Shown here: positions 47,805-58,927 of the stretch, in pieces
Numbering within the stretch: the first letter of the stretch is position 1
Layout: each line of letters opens with the position of its first letter
Notes under the pieces: model-generated
The model's input: only the letters and a program-made list of their open reading frames with translations
Databases searched by the model: none
Told to the model about the DNA's origin: nothing
Translations under genes and position numbers: made by a program
NCBI GenBank assembly: GCA_004802705.1
Contig: SGPL01000010.1
Location: forward strand, 79,005-143,004
Source of the DNA: Bondarzewia mesenterica
Lineage: Eukaryota > Basidiomycota > Agaricomycetes > Russulales > Bondarzewiaceae
DNA: 64,000 nt
Direction: 5' to 3'

Positions 47805-50742
47805 ATGTCAGGTCGTCCTCCACGCTCTCCGAGCATTCCAATACCCAGAAACACATCCTTTTCTCTTCCGCATTTCGACGATGTGATTGGAATGCCGTTC
47901 TCAAATTCCCCACCGACACTTCCCTTGCCCCGCCCCCGCGCACCTTCGGGTGCACCGCGTTCACCGTCTCTCGCAGGGAGCCCTCCTTTTCCCAGGCCGC
48001 CTAGCCATTCTTTCACCTCTTCCCTTGATTCGAGGTTCCCCTTCCCGGCCCGCCCCTCAGCAGCTAGCACGACCACAAGCACAAGCCCGGTTCTCCCCCG
48101 CGTCATTCGCGCTAACAACAGCTCCTCCGGCCCGCGTCCCCAGTCCTCGTCCTGGGTCGACCCGACTTGTGCTCCCCCTTCTACCTCTCCCAGCCGCGCC
48201 CGCCGTCCCAGCAGCAGCGCCAGCGCCCGCCATTCCAGCACCATTCGCTCCTCACTCGGGCAGGGGCCCCCTGTCGCCCAGTCCACGTATTCCATTCCCC
48301 CGCCCTTCCCGCGCCCCGCATATCTCGATCACTCCTCCCTACGCCACCTCCTCCAGACTGAACTTCCACCGAGCCTCCCACCGTCGCGTTACGCTCCACC
48401 TCCGCCGAGTGTTTGGCCCTACACCTCCCGACGAGAGTCTTCTCTGACCCCTAGCACCGACAGCGATGACGATAGCAATGACAGTCCGCCGCATCACCGC
48501 GCGCCCCGTGCTGGCGCGGCCCGGGAGGCGCTGGAGAGCGTCGCGATGGTCGGCAGCAGTCCTGTATTTAGGCTTCCGACCAGATGGAGCGAGCAGGATC
48601 GTCATCCATATTTGAGTGTCTCGGCGGACGGGAGGGAATTGACATATAATGGTTCGTGATCTTGTCCTATGTACCCTTCATCCTCCTTTCAAACGGTGTT
48701 TTAATCATACGTCAGGTTCCCCCGGGGGATATCAAGGTGGGCGTTCGTATCTAATTTTCCTCTGTGCCATTGAGGATGAGCTTGACCTTTCCATATCTCA
48801 GGCGGCTCCAACCCGGAGAATGCGGCTTTAGCCCGCGCAAACTATCCCGTCCCCCCCGCCAGCGGAATCTATTACTACGAGATTGAAGTTCTTGGCAAGT
48901 CACAGAGAGTGTGAGATATCTGCCGTCAGTTACTTCAAGTACACATCATACTCATTACCATCTCTTTCACAGTCATATCAGCATAGGGTAAGTTCTGGCC
49001 TATGTTTTCATCCAGTTTGTACTATGGAGATAATGACTGCACTTTTTGAATTTACCTTGCTGAATGTACAGGTTCACGACGAGCGGGAACCGACTCAACA
49101 AACTTCCGGGCTGGGAGAAGAACTCTTGGGGATACCACGGAGATGATGGTTGTGCGTTCTCCGCTGCCAAGGACGGTACATCTTACGGTGACCCATTTGG
49201 AGGTGATCCTAGAATTCGTGCGCCATCAACGAAACGCACGCATGCTCACATGTCTCATAGGCGGGGACATCATCGGTGCCGGAATCGACTTCAGCCAGAA
49301 TCGTGCATTCTTCACGAAGAATGGTAACCTCATCGGTAAGTCTTATAGCCTTTCTCCTCGGATCCTCGCCAACAAGAATCCAGGCATGGTCTTCGAGCAC
49401 GTCGCAGAAGATGTTGAAGTCTACCCTACTGTCGGACTGCGCCACACGAGCGATGCCGTTCGCGTTAATTTCGGACATGCGCCCTTTAAGTACGACATTG
49501 ACGACCACGTGCAACAACAGCGCGACGCCGTCTGGGCCCGTATCCAAGAAACGCGGATTGACTGGCGGGTTCTCGAGCCAGGTCGTACCGCTGCTGCTGC
49601 CTCTCTACCTGCTACGGAGAACGAAGACCAGGATCGAAATGCGAATGTATTGGACGAGAACGAAGGGCGGGAGGAAGTCGGGAAGCTGATCTTGAATTAT
49701 CTCGTGCATCATGGGTATGCGAAGACGGCACGGGCGTTCGAGGGACAGCTTGCGAGGACGAGGGCGCGCGATCTTGAGCGAATTGATTCGCGTCCCGTGT
49801 CTCCTGCGTTACCCGTTCCGCCTCCCCATGGCCCCGCCGTAGGTCCAGATTCCGATACACCCATGGCCGATTCCTCCGCACCTACGTCCACCACTGAGAG
49901 TAGCCCAAGCTCGAGCACGCAGCTTGAGCATCGTCTCGCCATCATTTGTGCCGTGCAGAGTGGCGACATTGACGATGCCATCGACGGCACACGGGAGAAG
50001 TTTCCTGATGTGTTGGAGAGAGAACAGGGACTCGTATTGCTCAAGCTGAGGTGCAGAAAGTTCGTGGAACTCGTCAACGAAGCCGCAGAGATGAAGAGAA
50101 AGGTAGAGAGTGCCACGGCTGTCGGTGTCGATGGAGAAGAGACCAGGAAGGACGCAGAGGGGCTCGCGGTGGACGAGATGGATGGAGTCGACGGAGGCGC
50201 CGATGCCGCTATGGAAGTCGACGACGGTGCCTCCGTCCACATGTCCGCCTCATCCAACGGGCTTGCCCCCCCTCCCGAGCACAAAAGCGCCACTGAAGCC
50301 GCCCTGCGTGCGGCAATCACATATGGCCAGGCCTTGCGCGCAGACTATCGGAAGGACACGAGGAAGGAGGTCCAGGCGCACCTCGATAAGACGTTCGGCG
50401 TTGTGGCGTATCATTTTCCGTTAGAAGTCGGCGGCGCGGTGAGTGCATGGGCGGGCCAGGAGGCGAGGGATGCCTTAGCCGCGGAGGTTAATCAGGCGAT
50501 CCTCGGTACGTTCGTCTTCTATCTTTCTTTTCTTTGATCTTCTACTTCGTTTTTTTATTTCTTTCGGTCCTTTGTAACTTGGTTCTGACTCTGATTTGTC
50601 TGCAGAGTCGCAAGGATGGCCGTCGCGCTCCGCATTGGAGCGTGTCTACCGCCAGACGGCAGCGAGCCTCGTCCAACTCGGGTTCCTGGGCGTCGGCGCA
50701 GCGGTGTTCGCGGACATCCAGCGCGAGTTGCTGGACGGCTGA
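47805..50742 (+). CDS. VID30: GID/CTLH ubiquitin-ligase subunit VID30/Gid1 (RanBPM)
   Basis: This is a core scaffold of the GID/CTLH E3 ligase, which in yeast degrades gluconeogenic enzymes. A Pro/Ser-rich disordered N-terminus of about 270 residues precedes RWSEQDRHPYLSVSADGREL. The SPRY domain follows over several short exons (NYPVPPASGIYYYEIEVLGK, then FTTSGNRLNKLPGWEKNSWG, YHGDDGCAFSAAKDGTSYGD, IIGAGIDFSQNRAFFTKNGN and VEVYPTVGLRHTSDAVRVNF). A LisH motif is at about 49670-49745 (VGKLILNYLVHHGYAKTARA). The CTLH/CRA region begins with EHRLAIICAVQSGDIDDAID and KFPDVLEREQGLVLLKLRCR, is interrupted by an acidic insert, and resumes with EAALRAAITYGQALRADYRK. The last exon gives ESQGWPSRSALERVYRQTAA and the stop follows ELLDG. 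Order and content match RanBPM/VID30. Confidence 0.94.
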
Positions 50743-51021
50743 CGTGACCGTCGGCTGTCGTTGACCTTCCTCCTCCCAGTTATGGAGGGTTCGCGAGATA
50801 TGTTTGAGTCATCTCCTTCGTTTACTTGTTCTTTGTTTTTCGGTACTGTGTTTGGTCGCGTTGTACGAAGAAATATGTGATGGAGGCGGCCTCCGGTGTA
50901 TTATTGACAGATGTAATGTGATTTGACTTTCCCCAGCTCTCCCCAGTCGACGGCTTTTGCCAATGCTCTGTATAAATAAAAAATGCCGTGCATCAAACAG
51001 AACTCAGGAGTCAGAAAGCGC

Positions 51022-52009
51022 TCAATTCGGGTGTCGCCCCTTGCCCTTACCAAGCCCCCCACCACCTATCACTACAAGCAATCAGTCTGTTGTCCTATCT
51101 AAATGCGAAGATGACAAGGGGTTCAGGTACTTACTAGCAGGGGCTCCCATCATTCTTGACAATGGTTCAGATGCATTGTGGGCAAGTGAGATGGAATCAG
51201 CACGCGTAGCTGGCGCCTCGTTGAGCAAACGCGGCCTCTTCAAGGGCCTCCCAACGCGCCGTCTGGGTTCAGTGTGGCGGTCAATATAAAATATGCCGCC
51301 ATTGTCTGTTCACAGGATCAAGATCAGAACTCAAAGGAATAAAAATATAACAGTGAACATACCTGGAACGTAGCGAATTGTGTGGGGGGTCAATTCGTTG
51401 TCAGATCCAGATTCCTCTCCACTGGAATCTGAATGGTCTGTAATCTCTGAGTCCGAGTTTTCTTCCAACTCGGAACTAGATGCAGTTGACAGGATCGTAG
51501 AGTCAGGGACCTGAATTGTGACTCCTGATGAGTCCATGATGGTTGCAGGTGGTGGAACGAGGGCAGCTGTATTCAAGTTGACTTCCTGGTTGCTACATTC
51601 CGCCGGTAGACTGGGCGGTGGAGTCTGCATACCGTCTGACACGGTCTGAACGGGAGAACCTAGGAAAGGGCAAAAGGCGATAGAAAAAGGGAGTAGGAAA
51701 AATAAAACCTACCAGCAGGTTCAAAGATGGATGCATGATCTGTGCTCGCCTGTTGAAGCAGCAGATCAGCATGCATAGCATGCTCCGTCACCTCCATGTT
51801 TTGCTCCCGCAGAAGTGCGATTTCGGCATGCAGCCGTTGATTTTCCACCTGCGAGGCATCGTATTGTGCCCGCAGTGATGTGTACTCATCACGAAGTTTC
51901 TGCAAAATAGCGGCATCGCGCTTTGCATAGTGCTACTCACCAAAATTTTTCTGGAATCTCTGCAAATTTTTTGGAAAAGATGATTTGCATACCTCGTTGA
52001 ACAAGGCAT
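51022..52009 (-). CDS. Uncharacterised coiled-coil protein with GRP/basic motif
   Basis: I do not recognise a named family. Exons can be chained in frame on the - strand. A possible start MPCSTR at 52009 and a short exon (RDSRKIL) lead to KLRDEYTSLRAQYDASQVEN and QRLHAEIALLREQNMEVTEH, a clear coiled coil. Next are an exon of Thr/Ser/Pro and acidic residues (ELEENSDSEITDHSDSSGEE), then YVPDNGGIFYIDRHTEPRRR joined to VGRPLKRPRLLNEA, and finally a glycine/lysine tail (GGGGLGKGKGRHPN). The VGRPLKRPR stretch is AT-hook-like but has V in place of the usual R before GRP; it could equally be a nuclear-localisation signal. The 5' end is uncertain because the first exons are very short, so the gene may begin further upstream. 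Genes of this layout occur in many Agaricomycetes and may be dispersed families. Confidence 0.55.
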
Positions 52010-52718
52010 GTACCTTGTATCCGATTGGTCTGAAATCGCAGTGAATTGAGGAGTTCATTTGCTGAGATGTCCGTGGAACTGCGTTCAATGTTGAATGAAA
52101 AGCGGCAAAAGGTCAACTTGACCTTTACATAACTTAACCGGATTTCTTCACGTTCTCTGGCCAGGTCTGGCTTTGCAGGTGCTGTTGCGCGCTATCTAGC
52201 CTTCCGAGAACGGCGCTTTCCTGCGAAATATCACGCTATGTAATGAACGATGGGATCATGCGACATGTTCATAATTTGTGCCTTGATCGTCGTCATTGTG
52301 ATCAGTAATCCCTAATCAGAACTTACTACTCAAAACTCCACCGAATAGTCATCGTGTACTTCAGGAATAAGTAGGCCTGAAGCCTTTCCAGACTATCCAA
52401 TGCAACCTCAACTCAAACAAGTGTGTGTGGGATGAAATTTCAGCCTTACCAAGTCGAAGCCAAAGTGCACGTCATAGCCAAAGATGAAGATTACAACATG
52501 AAAGGAATTGTCATTGAGATCTAATAGGCAAGGAAAAGTGAGACGCTGCAATACGAGCTGAGTACTCGTAAATGGACGCAATAGGTATGGATACATGCAA
52601 TGGGTCGTGGGAACACGATAGAAAGTGGAGATTAGTCGGGAGGAAGGAGCGGGGAAGTCTGGATGTGTGCAGAGAATAAATATGAATGGTAAGAGGAAGG
52701 GGGGACGTTGGATGATGG
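52010..52718. other. Intergenic, possibly 5' part of coiled-coil gene
   Basis: Upstream DNA of the coiled-coil gene and 3' flank of ISA1. It holds a small palindrome AGGTCAACTTGACCT near 52115-52130. Further 5' exons of the coiled-coil gene may lie here, but none is firmly supported. Confidence 0.4.
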
Positions 52719-53492
52719 TCATGAGCCGACAGAGAACGACTCGCCGCACCCACACGCATCTTTGATATTCGGATTCTTGAACACGAACTTGGAGCTACAT
52801 GAAATTGCGAGACACGGTCGAGCTGTCAGCATACCTGTAGAACAGCACTAAATCTATTGGGGTACGAACCTTAGCGCATCCTCCTTCCAATCCATCTCGC
52901 TACCGATGATAGAGAACAAAGCCTTGCTATCAATAAGCACTCTAACATTGTCCTGCTCTACTATCTCGTCGAATTTGGCTGGGCGATCGACGTATTCAAG
53001 GTGGTAAGAGAGGCCGGCGCAGCCTTTATTACGTACACCGATGCGGATGAGCTGGGGTGTTGGGCTGCGCGTAAGAATACGGAGCCGTTCGACTGCTGCT
53101 GGTGTCTAAACATCCGGGAGAACCAAGATGGAAGTATGATCAGGCAAGGTTATATTGGATGATGCTTAAAAAATACGCACGATAGTCAACGCAGCTGTCC
53201 TGGGCCGGAGCTTAGGCTTTGGCCGCTCCGCTCGTGGTGCGGGCGGAGGGCGTGCGGCAATTTGTGGAGATGCTGCATCCGCACAGAGAGGTGTATTTGT
53301 GCTGGGCACGACGACCGGCGGTGAATCATGTAGTGGGGGCTCCGGAATAGCGCTGGGGCGGATGGGGAGAGGTGCATCGCGACCGGACCAGGCAGACATC
53401 ATTGCTCGTCGACTTGGAGGTGCACGCATCAAAGATGGGTGGAAATGGTGGGCGAGTCGTTGAACGCGGTGGATGCGAGCGAAAGATGCCAT
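52719..53492 (-). CDS. ISA1: Mitochondrial iron-sulfur assembly protein ISA1 (A-type/HesB)
   Basis: ISA1 works with ISA2 and IBA57 to make [4Fe-4S] clusters in mitochondria. Three exons. The first (from 53492, MASFARIHRVQRLAHHFHPS) is Arg/Ser/Ala/Pro-rich and should carry the mitochondrial presequence plus a Pro-rich linker, longer than in yeast. The second gives TPAAVERLRILTRSPTPQLI, then IGVRNKGCAGLSYHLEYVDR and IVEQDNVRVLIDSKALFSII, GSEMDWKEDAL. The third gives KFVFKNPNIKDACGCGESFS and ends VGS. The three conserved Cys (one in GCAG, two in CGCG) are present. The NPN.K..CGCGESF ending fits ISA1 rather than ISA2. Splice phases fit at both introns. Confidence 0.94.
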
Positions 53493-54967
53493 GGTTGAGT
53501 GTCAGTAAAGAAAGCGTTGCTGGTCCAACTGGAAATACTAGACTCGGAGATTGGTCCCAATGACACATTTGTTTACCATTGTTGGCACTGTGGCCGCAAC
53601 GTAGACCAATCAGATCTCTCGAATTCCTCAAACCACAATTTGTGCCCAACGTCACCCTAACCCAGTTTTAAAATGATCCTTCATGTTGATGCGGCGTGTG
53701 CCATCTGGACAGAACGAGGTTGTGGATGGCTGGATATCCAGACCATATAAATGCTAGTCCAGGCTCGTTGCTCCACTTCCGATTCTTGCCTAGCGGTCGT
53801 GCGAATCGTTTTCTATATATAGCGGGGTCATCATTGGCAGATTCGAAGCTAAGTTATTTCCTGGTTATTTCCCTGAAGAGACATTTTCGCTCACCTCCAC
53901 ACTTGAAGCTAAGCTTGACCTGGACTGCATCGTCGAACGAGTTCGCCTTTCTCCTACAGTTTGTTGCGTGAAGCTCGTTTTCAGCGATTTCACGCTTCAT
54001 GCGTTTCACATTTGCAGACTTTGAGAATCCGATCTCGATTCTCCGTCGCGCACTGCTGCCGCGCTCTGAGTGAATTACGCCTTCACATGTCGAGGTGAGC
54101 GCTCAACTAAGCTCTTCAATGCATTGAGAACAGCACTCTCTTGGAATGCGTTGTTTATGCGTTTCAGGTATGCAATCTGTACATGTGGTGTGAGAACGCC
54201 GTCCCAGACATCTTTCATATGACCTCAACGCACATGCGCTCAGCTACTTGATATGTGTCTGCCTTTATATTGGCGACTCTCGCATCCCATTCGGTTAGGG
54301 ACGCATATATTTTCCGTGAAAGGTTTTAAAGCCGCATCCCGGTTATGACCAGTCCCCGTTAAGTCGTCCATTCAGTTAGACTCGTGCGCTAATCCGTGTT
54401 TTCTCGTCTCCCTGTCTCTCATTGCAGGCAGCCATAGTGCCTCACCTTGTCATGCCACCCTGCACCACGCCCCAGAGTAGACTAGCATCATCATCACCCA
54501 TACGTGCGGAGAGGACCCACTGCCACCTCTTGTCTTCTTACAACATGAACTCTGTCGGACACGGCTTGCTGTCTGGGCATGTGCGCTGTACATATACGCC
54601 ATCTATTTACTGTCGTAATACATACATACCGCTGGTTATTTTTGCGTGGGCCCACTGGGCCTGCTTCAGGCATGCTCCAGGCGGCCGTGTGACAATAACT
54701 TTGCAAAAAATGAGTCACGATCATCACGGTATATTCTGTCACGGTATCTTCGAAAGGCTGATTGACCGGGTGTCTTCTAAGGACTTACCCGGGACCGTCA
54801 TCTGCATTCTGTGAGTGATTGAGTGGCCTATTTGAGTCTCTTGTTCCCTGCCTGTTGCGACCGTCCGTGCCTCTTATTGACGCACTCCTGTCCTCTTTAT
54901 TTTTAAGCCTTCTGGTTGATGAGGACACATTCTTTCCCTCACCACCATCTTGGAAACGTTTAGAGAC
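53493..54967. promoter_or_regulatory. Long divergent region ISA1 / copper-fist gene
   Basis: 1.5 kb between two outward genes. Small hairpins occur (for example GAGAATC...GATTCTC at 54023-54043). Open frames such as one at 54422-54814 have no motif and are not called. The size suggests a long 5' leader or complex promoter for the copper-fist regulator. Confidence 0.45.
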
Positions 54968-56771
54968 ATGGTGAGCTCCGATATCCTACCGACCGCAACT
55001 GCATCATATTCCTATTCCCTTTCAATGCTGAGGCAATTGTCTGTTTGTCCTACAGGTCTACATCAACGGTCAGAAATTTGCCTGGTGTGTGGTCGTCCCT
55101 CTATCATCCTTTCAATGACATCCTCACTTTGCTCCCTCCCTTTCCTCAACTCGATACAGCGAATCTTGCATCAAAGGTCATCGTTCTTCTTCATGCGCCC
55201 ATACCGACCGTCCTCTGTACGAAATTAAGAAGAAGGGCCGGCCCGTATCGCAATGCGAACGCTGCCGCGAGCTCCGCAGCACGAAACGTGTTCATTCGAA
55301 GTGTACATGCTCCGATGGTGGGACCCCTAGAAATCGCGAGGCAGAGAAATCGTTTGGGACGAAACGTGAGTGTATTTTCATGCACACACCATCTGAAAAC
55401 AAAATATATCGAGTCTGATCCACTCGGAACCGTGATCAATGTGCAGAGAAACGATACATACCGATTGTCCCTGCTTTGCCCAATGGCCTTAAAGACGCTT
55501 TGAAGCCAGCCACATCGCCTACTCATTCATCTGACCCGCGCCAGAAAGGTACACCATTCATTTCAATCAACATTGCTCCCATGCTAGACTCTCACACATG
55601 ACTTGTTGTCGCTTGTCTCGAAATAGTTGATTCACTCTTGAACCCGTGTCCCTGCGTTGACGTCTGGAATTGTCAATGTCGGGCAAGTACCTCCGCAGTC
55701 ACCGTGAACAGTCACCGTAGTGATAGTCCGAGCAATGGTCTCGCCACTCTCGCAAGGGCAGCGGCCCTGTGTTGCGGAAAAGATGCGCCTGTCTCACCAG
55801 TTGGGCTTATCGACAGTCATATCAATGCCGTCACTATCTCGCCAAAGAATGCTAGTGGATCAACAGTTTCCCCCCTAAAGCATGTCCGCGCGTCCACTCC
55901 CCCTCAATCTCCCCACGATCTTCCCTATTCTCACTCTCAACATCACCATCTCCCGCAACCCAAGCGCGCCAAGAGGACACAGTCTACCGAACGTGGACCC
56001 TCGCTTCCTCCTCTGCTCCTCTACGGCTCGGAACCCTCTTCTTCCTTTCCGTTCTCTTCACCATTCCCACACGCCCAGGTTTCCGCACATGGCAAAGCAA
56101 ACAGTTCGCCGGCTTTTGGGACGTCGATGCCGCCGTTCAGTACATTGACGAGACTGGCAGGTTCGGGATGTACGTGTGGGTTGAGATGTGCTTGTCCTGA
56201 TTGCGCAGAGCATCGACGGTCGGACAGGCTTGCGAACAGGGACGATGACGACTGTGCGAGTTTCGACGACGCTCTGAGTGGTAGAGGGGATGAAGCCGGG
56301 GTAACCGGTAGTGAACGTGGACAAGGATGTGAGCATGCTTACGGCCGACGGGATTGTGGGGACGGGTGTGGGAGTTGTGTGGATGAAGGCCTGATGGAGG
56401 TCGATCTCAGGCAAGTGGGTCGTGGGTTCGGCGGGCTTTCGACTGGGAGCTCTTGGCAGTCCAGCCGCGGGTTTAGCTTCGCGGCTGGGACTGCGGCAGT
56501 GTCGGGCAAGGGTGGACAGTCTGCCATCGATCGCTTCTTCGCGCATGCAGCGCGCGTGCCGCTCCCCGGTGCGAACGTTGAGCTGCCCAAGTTGTGCTGC
56601 GGCGGCACCTGCGGGTGCGGTGGTGCTTGCGGGTGCGGGCGCAGCTGCGAAGGGTGTTGTTCCGATAGCAAGGAAGTGAAAGAATCGATGCCGGAAGAGA
56701 CGGGCAGGCCGGGATTGGATATTATGGTGCATGAGGAAGCGGAGGCCTTTGCTGCAGGGTGCTGCTGCTAG
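54968..56771 (+). CDS. Copper-fist transcription factor (Cuf1/Mac1/Ace1 type)
   Basis: Copper-sensing regulators bind DNA through an N-terminal zinc/copper fist. Exon 1 is only the ATG (54968-54970), then donor GTGAGC. Exon 2 (55056-55084) and exon 3 (from 55160) give VYINGQKFACESCIKGHRSS, CAHTDRPLYEIKKKGRP and VSQCERCRELRSTKRVHSKC. These carry the CxxC...C...H zinc ligands, the KGHR contact and the K/R-GRP minor-groove motif. Two further introns lead to a long last exon with separate Cys clusters: CPCVDVWNCQC, CTCGLRCACPDCAEH (close to the CxCx4CxCx2Cx2H copper motif of Mac1/Cuf1 but with one residue fewer in the first gap), CGDGCGSC and a dense GTCGCGGACGCGRSCEGCC stretch, and the last residues are CCC. 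These should bind Cu(I). Whether it activates uptake or detoxification genes cannot be told. Confidence 0.92.
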
Positions 56772-57213
56772 ATCTATGCTTGGGTAGGTGCAATACCCGT
56801 ACGCTTTCTCTATTTCTCCTTTCCTTCTTTTCTTTTTGGTCAAGCTGAAAGCCTGTAAGTGTATCTTTGAACATGGATGTCTCGTCGGATGCAGGACATG
56901 TACTGTATGGATCTCTTCTCACTCTTACTAGGTTGACTCCCTAAGGATGCTTTTACGATGGCGATGTGGTTTGAAAAAGAAAACTTCGCATTCTGTTGTT
57001 GCCGTTGCACCGCAAGCCCTAAAAATGAGTGTGTAAAGTACAAAGCCGTGGGGAGAGAGCACAAAGAGAGTGTACAGATAAACGCGTGAAAGTCGTAATC
57101 GTTTGAGATCGTACAACTTCGATATGATGCGGACGTCGGGGGGTCTACACCCTGTCAAAGTTAAATGCCGAAAGAGCTCATCAGGATGCGAGGTCAAATG
57201 TGGAGGAATCGAC
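56772..57213. other. Convergent 3' region copper-fist / E2
   Basis: Tail-to-tail DNA holding the two 3' UTRs; nothing else is recognised. Confidence 0.45.
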
Positions 57214-58212
57214 TTACGTATCGTCTAATGGAGAGAAAAACGGTGGGTGAGGAGGTTGGCGAATAGTGTGACATGTTTCTGAGGATATTACGTACCGTCG
57301 TAGATGAATTGCGTCTGTAAAGTAACAGGATGTTGAATAATTGGTTAATCGTGAATATAGGGAAAGCCGACCTCACCTTCTTCGGGTTATCAGGAGCAGT
57401 GCGAACATAACGGTCATTGCCCTCAGGCCTGCGCGACAAGTATCAATTTATCTGTGCCAAATAGATAGGAACAAAAGGCTATATTTACAGTTCCTTCTTC
57501 TGCAACGCACGATTCGCGATAAGTCAGCGGCTCCGGATGCAGGAAGAGGAACGGATGGGCGGCACCTTGCAAGAAGCCAGCATGCTCTGTAGAGAGACAC
57601 AGATTGCTATAACGCTGAGAACTGGGGACCACTCATTTCCAAGGATGGAGGCACAAATCTGTCACACGGAACCGAAGCATAAGTTGAATACAATATGGAC
57701 AACGGCGACGTCATTAAGCTTCGACTCACATGTCCATTGGTATACACGTGCTATAAGAAAAAAAAGATCAGACCACGAAACGCACGGCCGAGACAAAGGC
57801 GAAGAAGGAAATCGGACGCACCGGATGGACGGGCGGTTTGTATTCGTCGTTCACCACAAACTGTACGGCCGGTGAGGAAATTGGGTATTGTGTATCAAAG
57901 CGAAACTTGAGCGCAAACTTCTCGCCCTGAATGAAGAAGGTTAACGGTGCATATCAGGTTCTGCGCCTTGAGAGGTGGTATCGTACTGCGCACCTCGTAC
58001 ACACTCTCCCCCAAGATCTCTAGAGACAGTATCCACGTCTCAAAGTCGTCTGCCTGAAGAAGGCTGATTCCTTTTGTCGCGAACGCGCGCCATGTGAGCT
58101 GTCAGAGGACGGAGGATGGTCGAGGAGGAAGTGGCAACGCACCGGTGGGACATCCCTGAACGTGAATATCGTTCAACTCTTTACGAAGCCTACGCACGGA
58201 TACAGTCGACAT
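57214..58212 (-). CDS. UBE2W-type ubiquitin-conjugating enzyme E2
   Basis: UBE2W-class E2 enzymes transfer ubiquitin to protein N-termini. The gene is split into many tiny exons. From 58212: MSTVSVRRLRKELNDIHVQG, CPT; then GISLLQADDFETWILSLEIL and GESVYE; GEKFALKFRFDTQYPISSPA, VQFVVNDEYKPPVHP; HVYTNGH; ICASILGNEWSPVLSVIAIC with the active-site Cys, VSLQSMLASCK. An 11-nt microexon (57489-57499, KKEL) follows, then PEGNDRYVRTAPDNPKK and TQFIYDD with a final DT plus stop. Aligned by eye, SCKKKELPEGNDRYVRT has the same length as the human UBE2W segment ending in YVRT, and NPKKT then an acidic end is the UBE2W signature. The HPH..SNGH-type histidine region is present. All phases fit. Confidence 0.9.
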
Positions 58213-58927
58213 AACACAGAGTATTGTGTCCAGTCGACGATCTGGAATTACCTAACAATCTGCTGGTTCGTGGTCAGAAGTTATCGACCTTCAGCGCGAT
58301 TGGGAGTCGAAAGAAATGATCGACTCGGGAGAAGAAATGGCTACGGATATGAACACACAGATACAGCCCAAGAAAATATGGGCACAACGAGAACGCTAGT
58401 CGATGAGCCTCCTGAAAATAGGAGCTGCTCAGAGGTGTTGTTGGGTAGAGCACTACTGCTACAGAACAGAGTATTGTACTGGATTGGATGTCAGAAGGTG
58501 CCACCATCAAGTTGCAGTATGCGGGTCGTTGCCAAGCAGCACCAAATACTGTGCACCATATAAAGAAGGCGGTTTTGCGAGATCATCCTTTTCTTCACAA
58601 TGTCTTTTTTATCGTCTCCGCCTTAGAGTCACTTGGTTTCCCGTTAACTTCAGAAGGGATGTACAGGCGCTCGTGGAGACGCAGAGAAACTGCTCGCTGT
58701 GGTCCGCGTTGACTGGTAGGCTCAAGGCTTGTTCAACATGGATTTCTGGCGGGGAACATATTTTGGGTTTTTTTTTTCTCTGTACGCGAACTGTATTTAC
58801 TATCGAATGCCATCTTGATCTACTCATTCTCATTCAACGTACAACAACATTCAAGTAAGTTAAAGTACAACAGGAGTTGTGGCTACACACCAGTGAGACC
58901 GTTCAAACGTACTTAGCGATAAATTAG
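58213..58927. other. Intergenic, no gene supported
   Basis: The promoter side of the E2 gene and the 3' flank of HEM3. A T9 run lies near 58769. The open frames here have no recognisable product. Confidence 0.45.

Noticed and set aside
47887..48447. 186-codon Pro/Ala-rich frame
   Set aside because: Shadow of the GC-rich disordered N-terminus of VID30, which continues in frame into the SPRY domain.
49709..50320. 203-codon frame on - strand
   Set aside because: Antisense to the LisH-CTLH part of VID30; Ser/Ala-rich composition is what the reverse of that coding region gives.
56058..56843. 261-codon frame on - strand
   Set aside because: Antisense to the Cys-rich copper-fist exon, whose C-clusters and start are strongly supported; the - frame has no homology I recognise.
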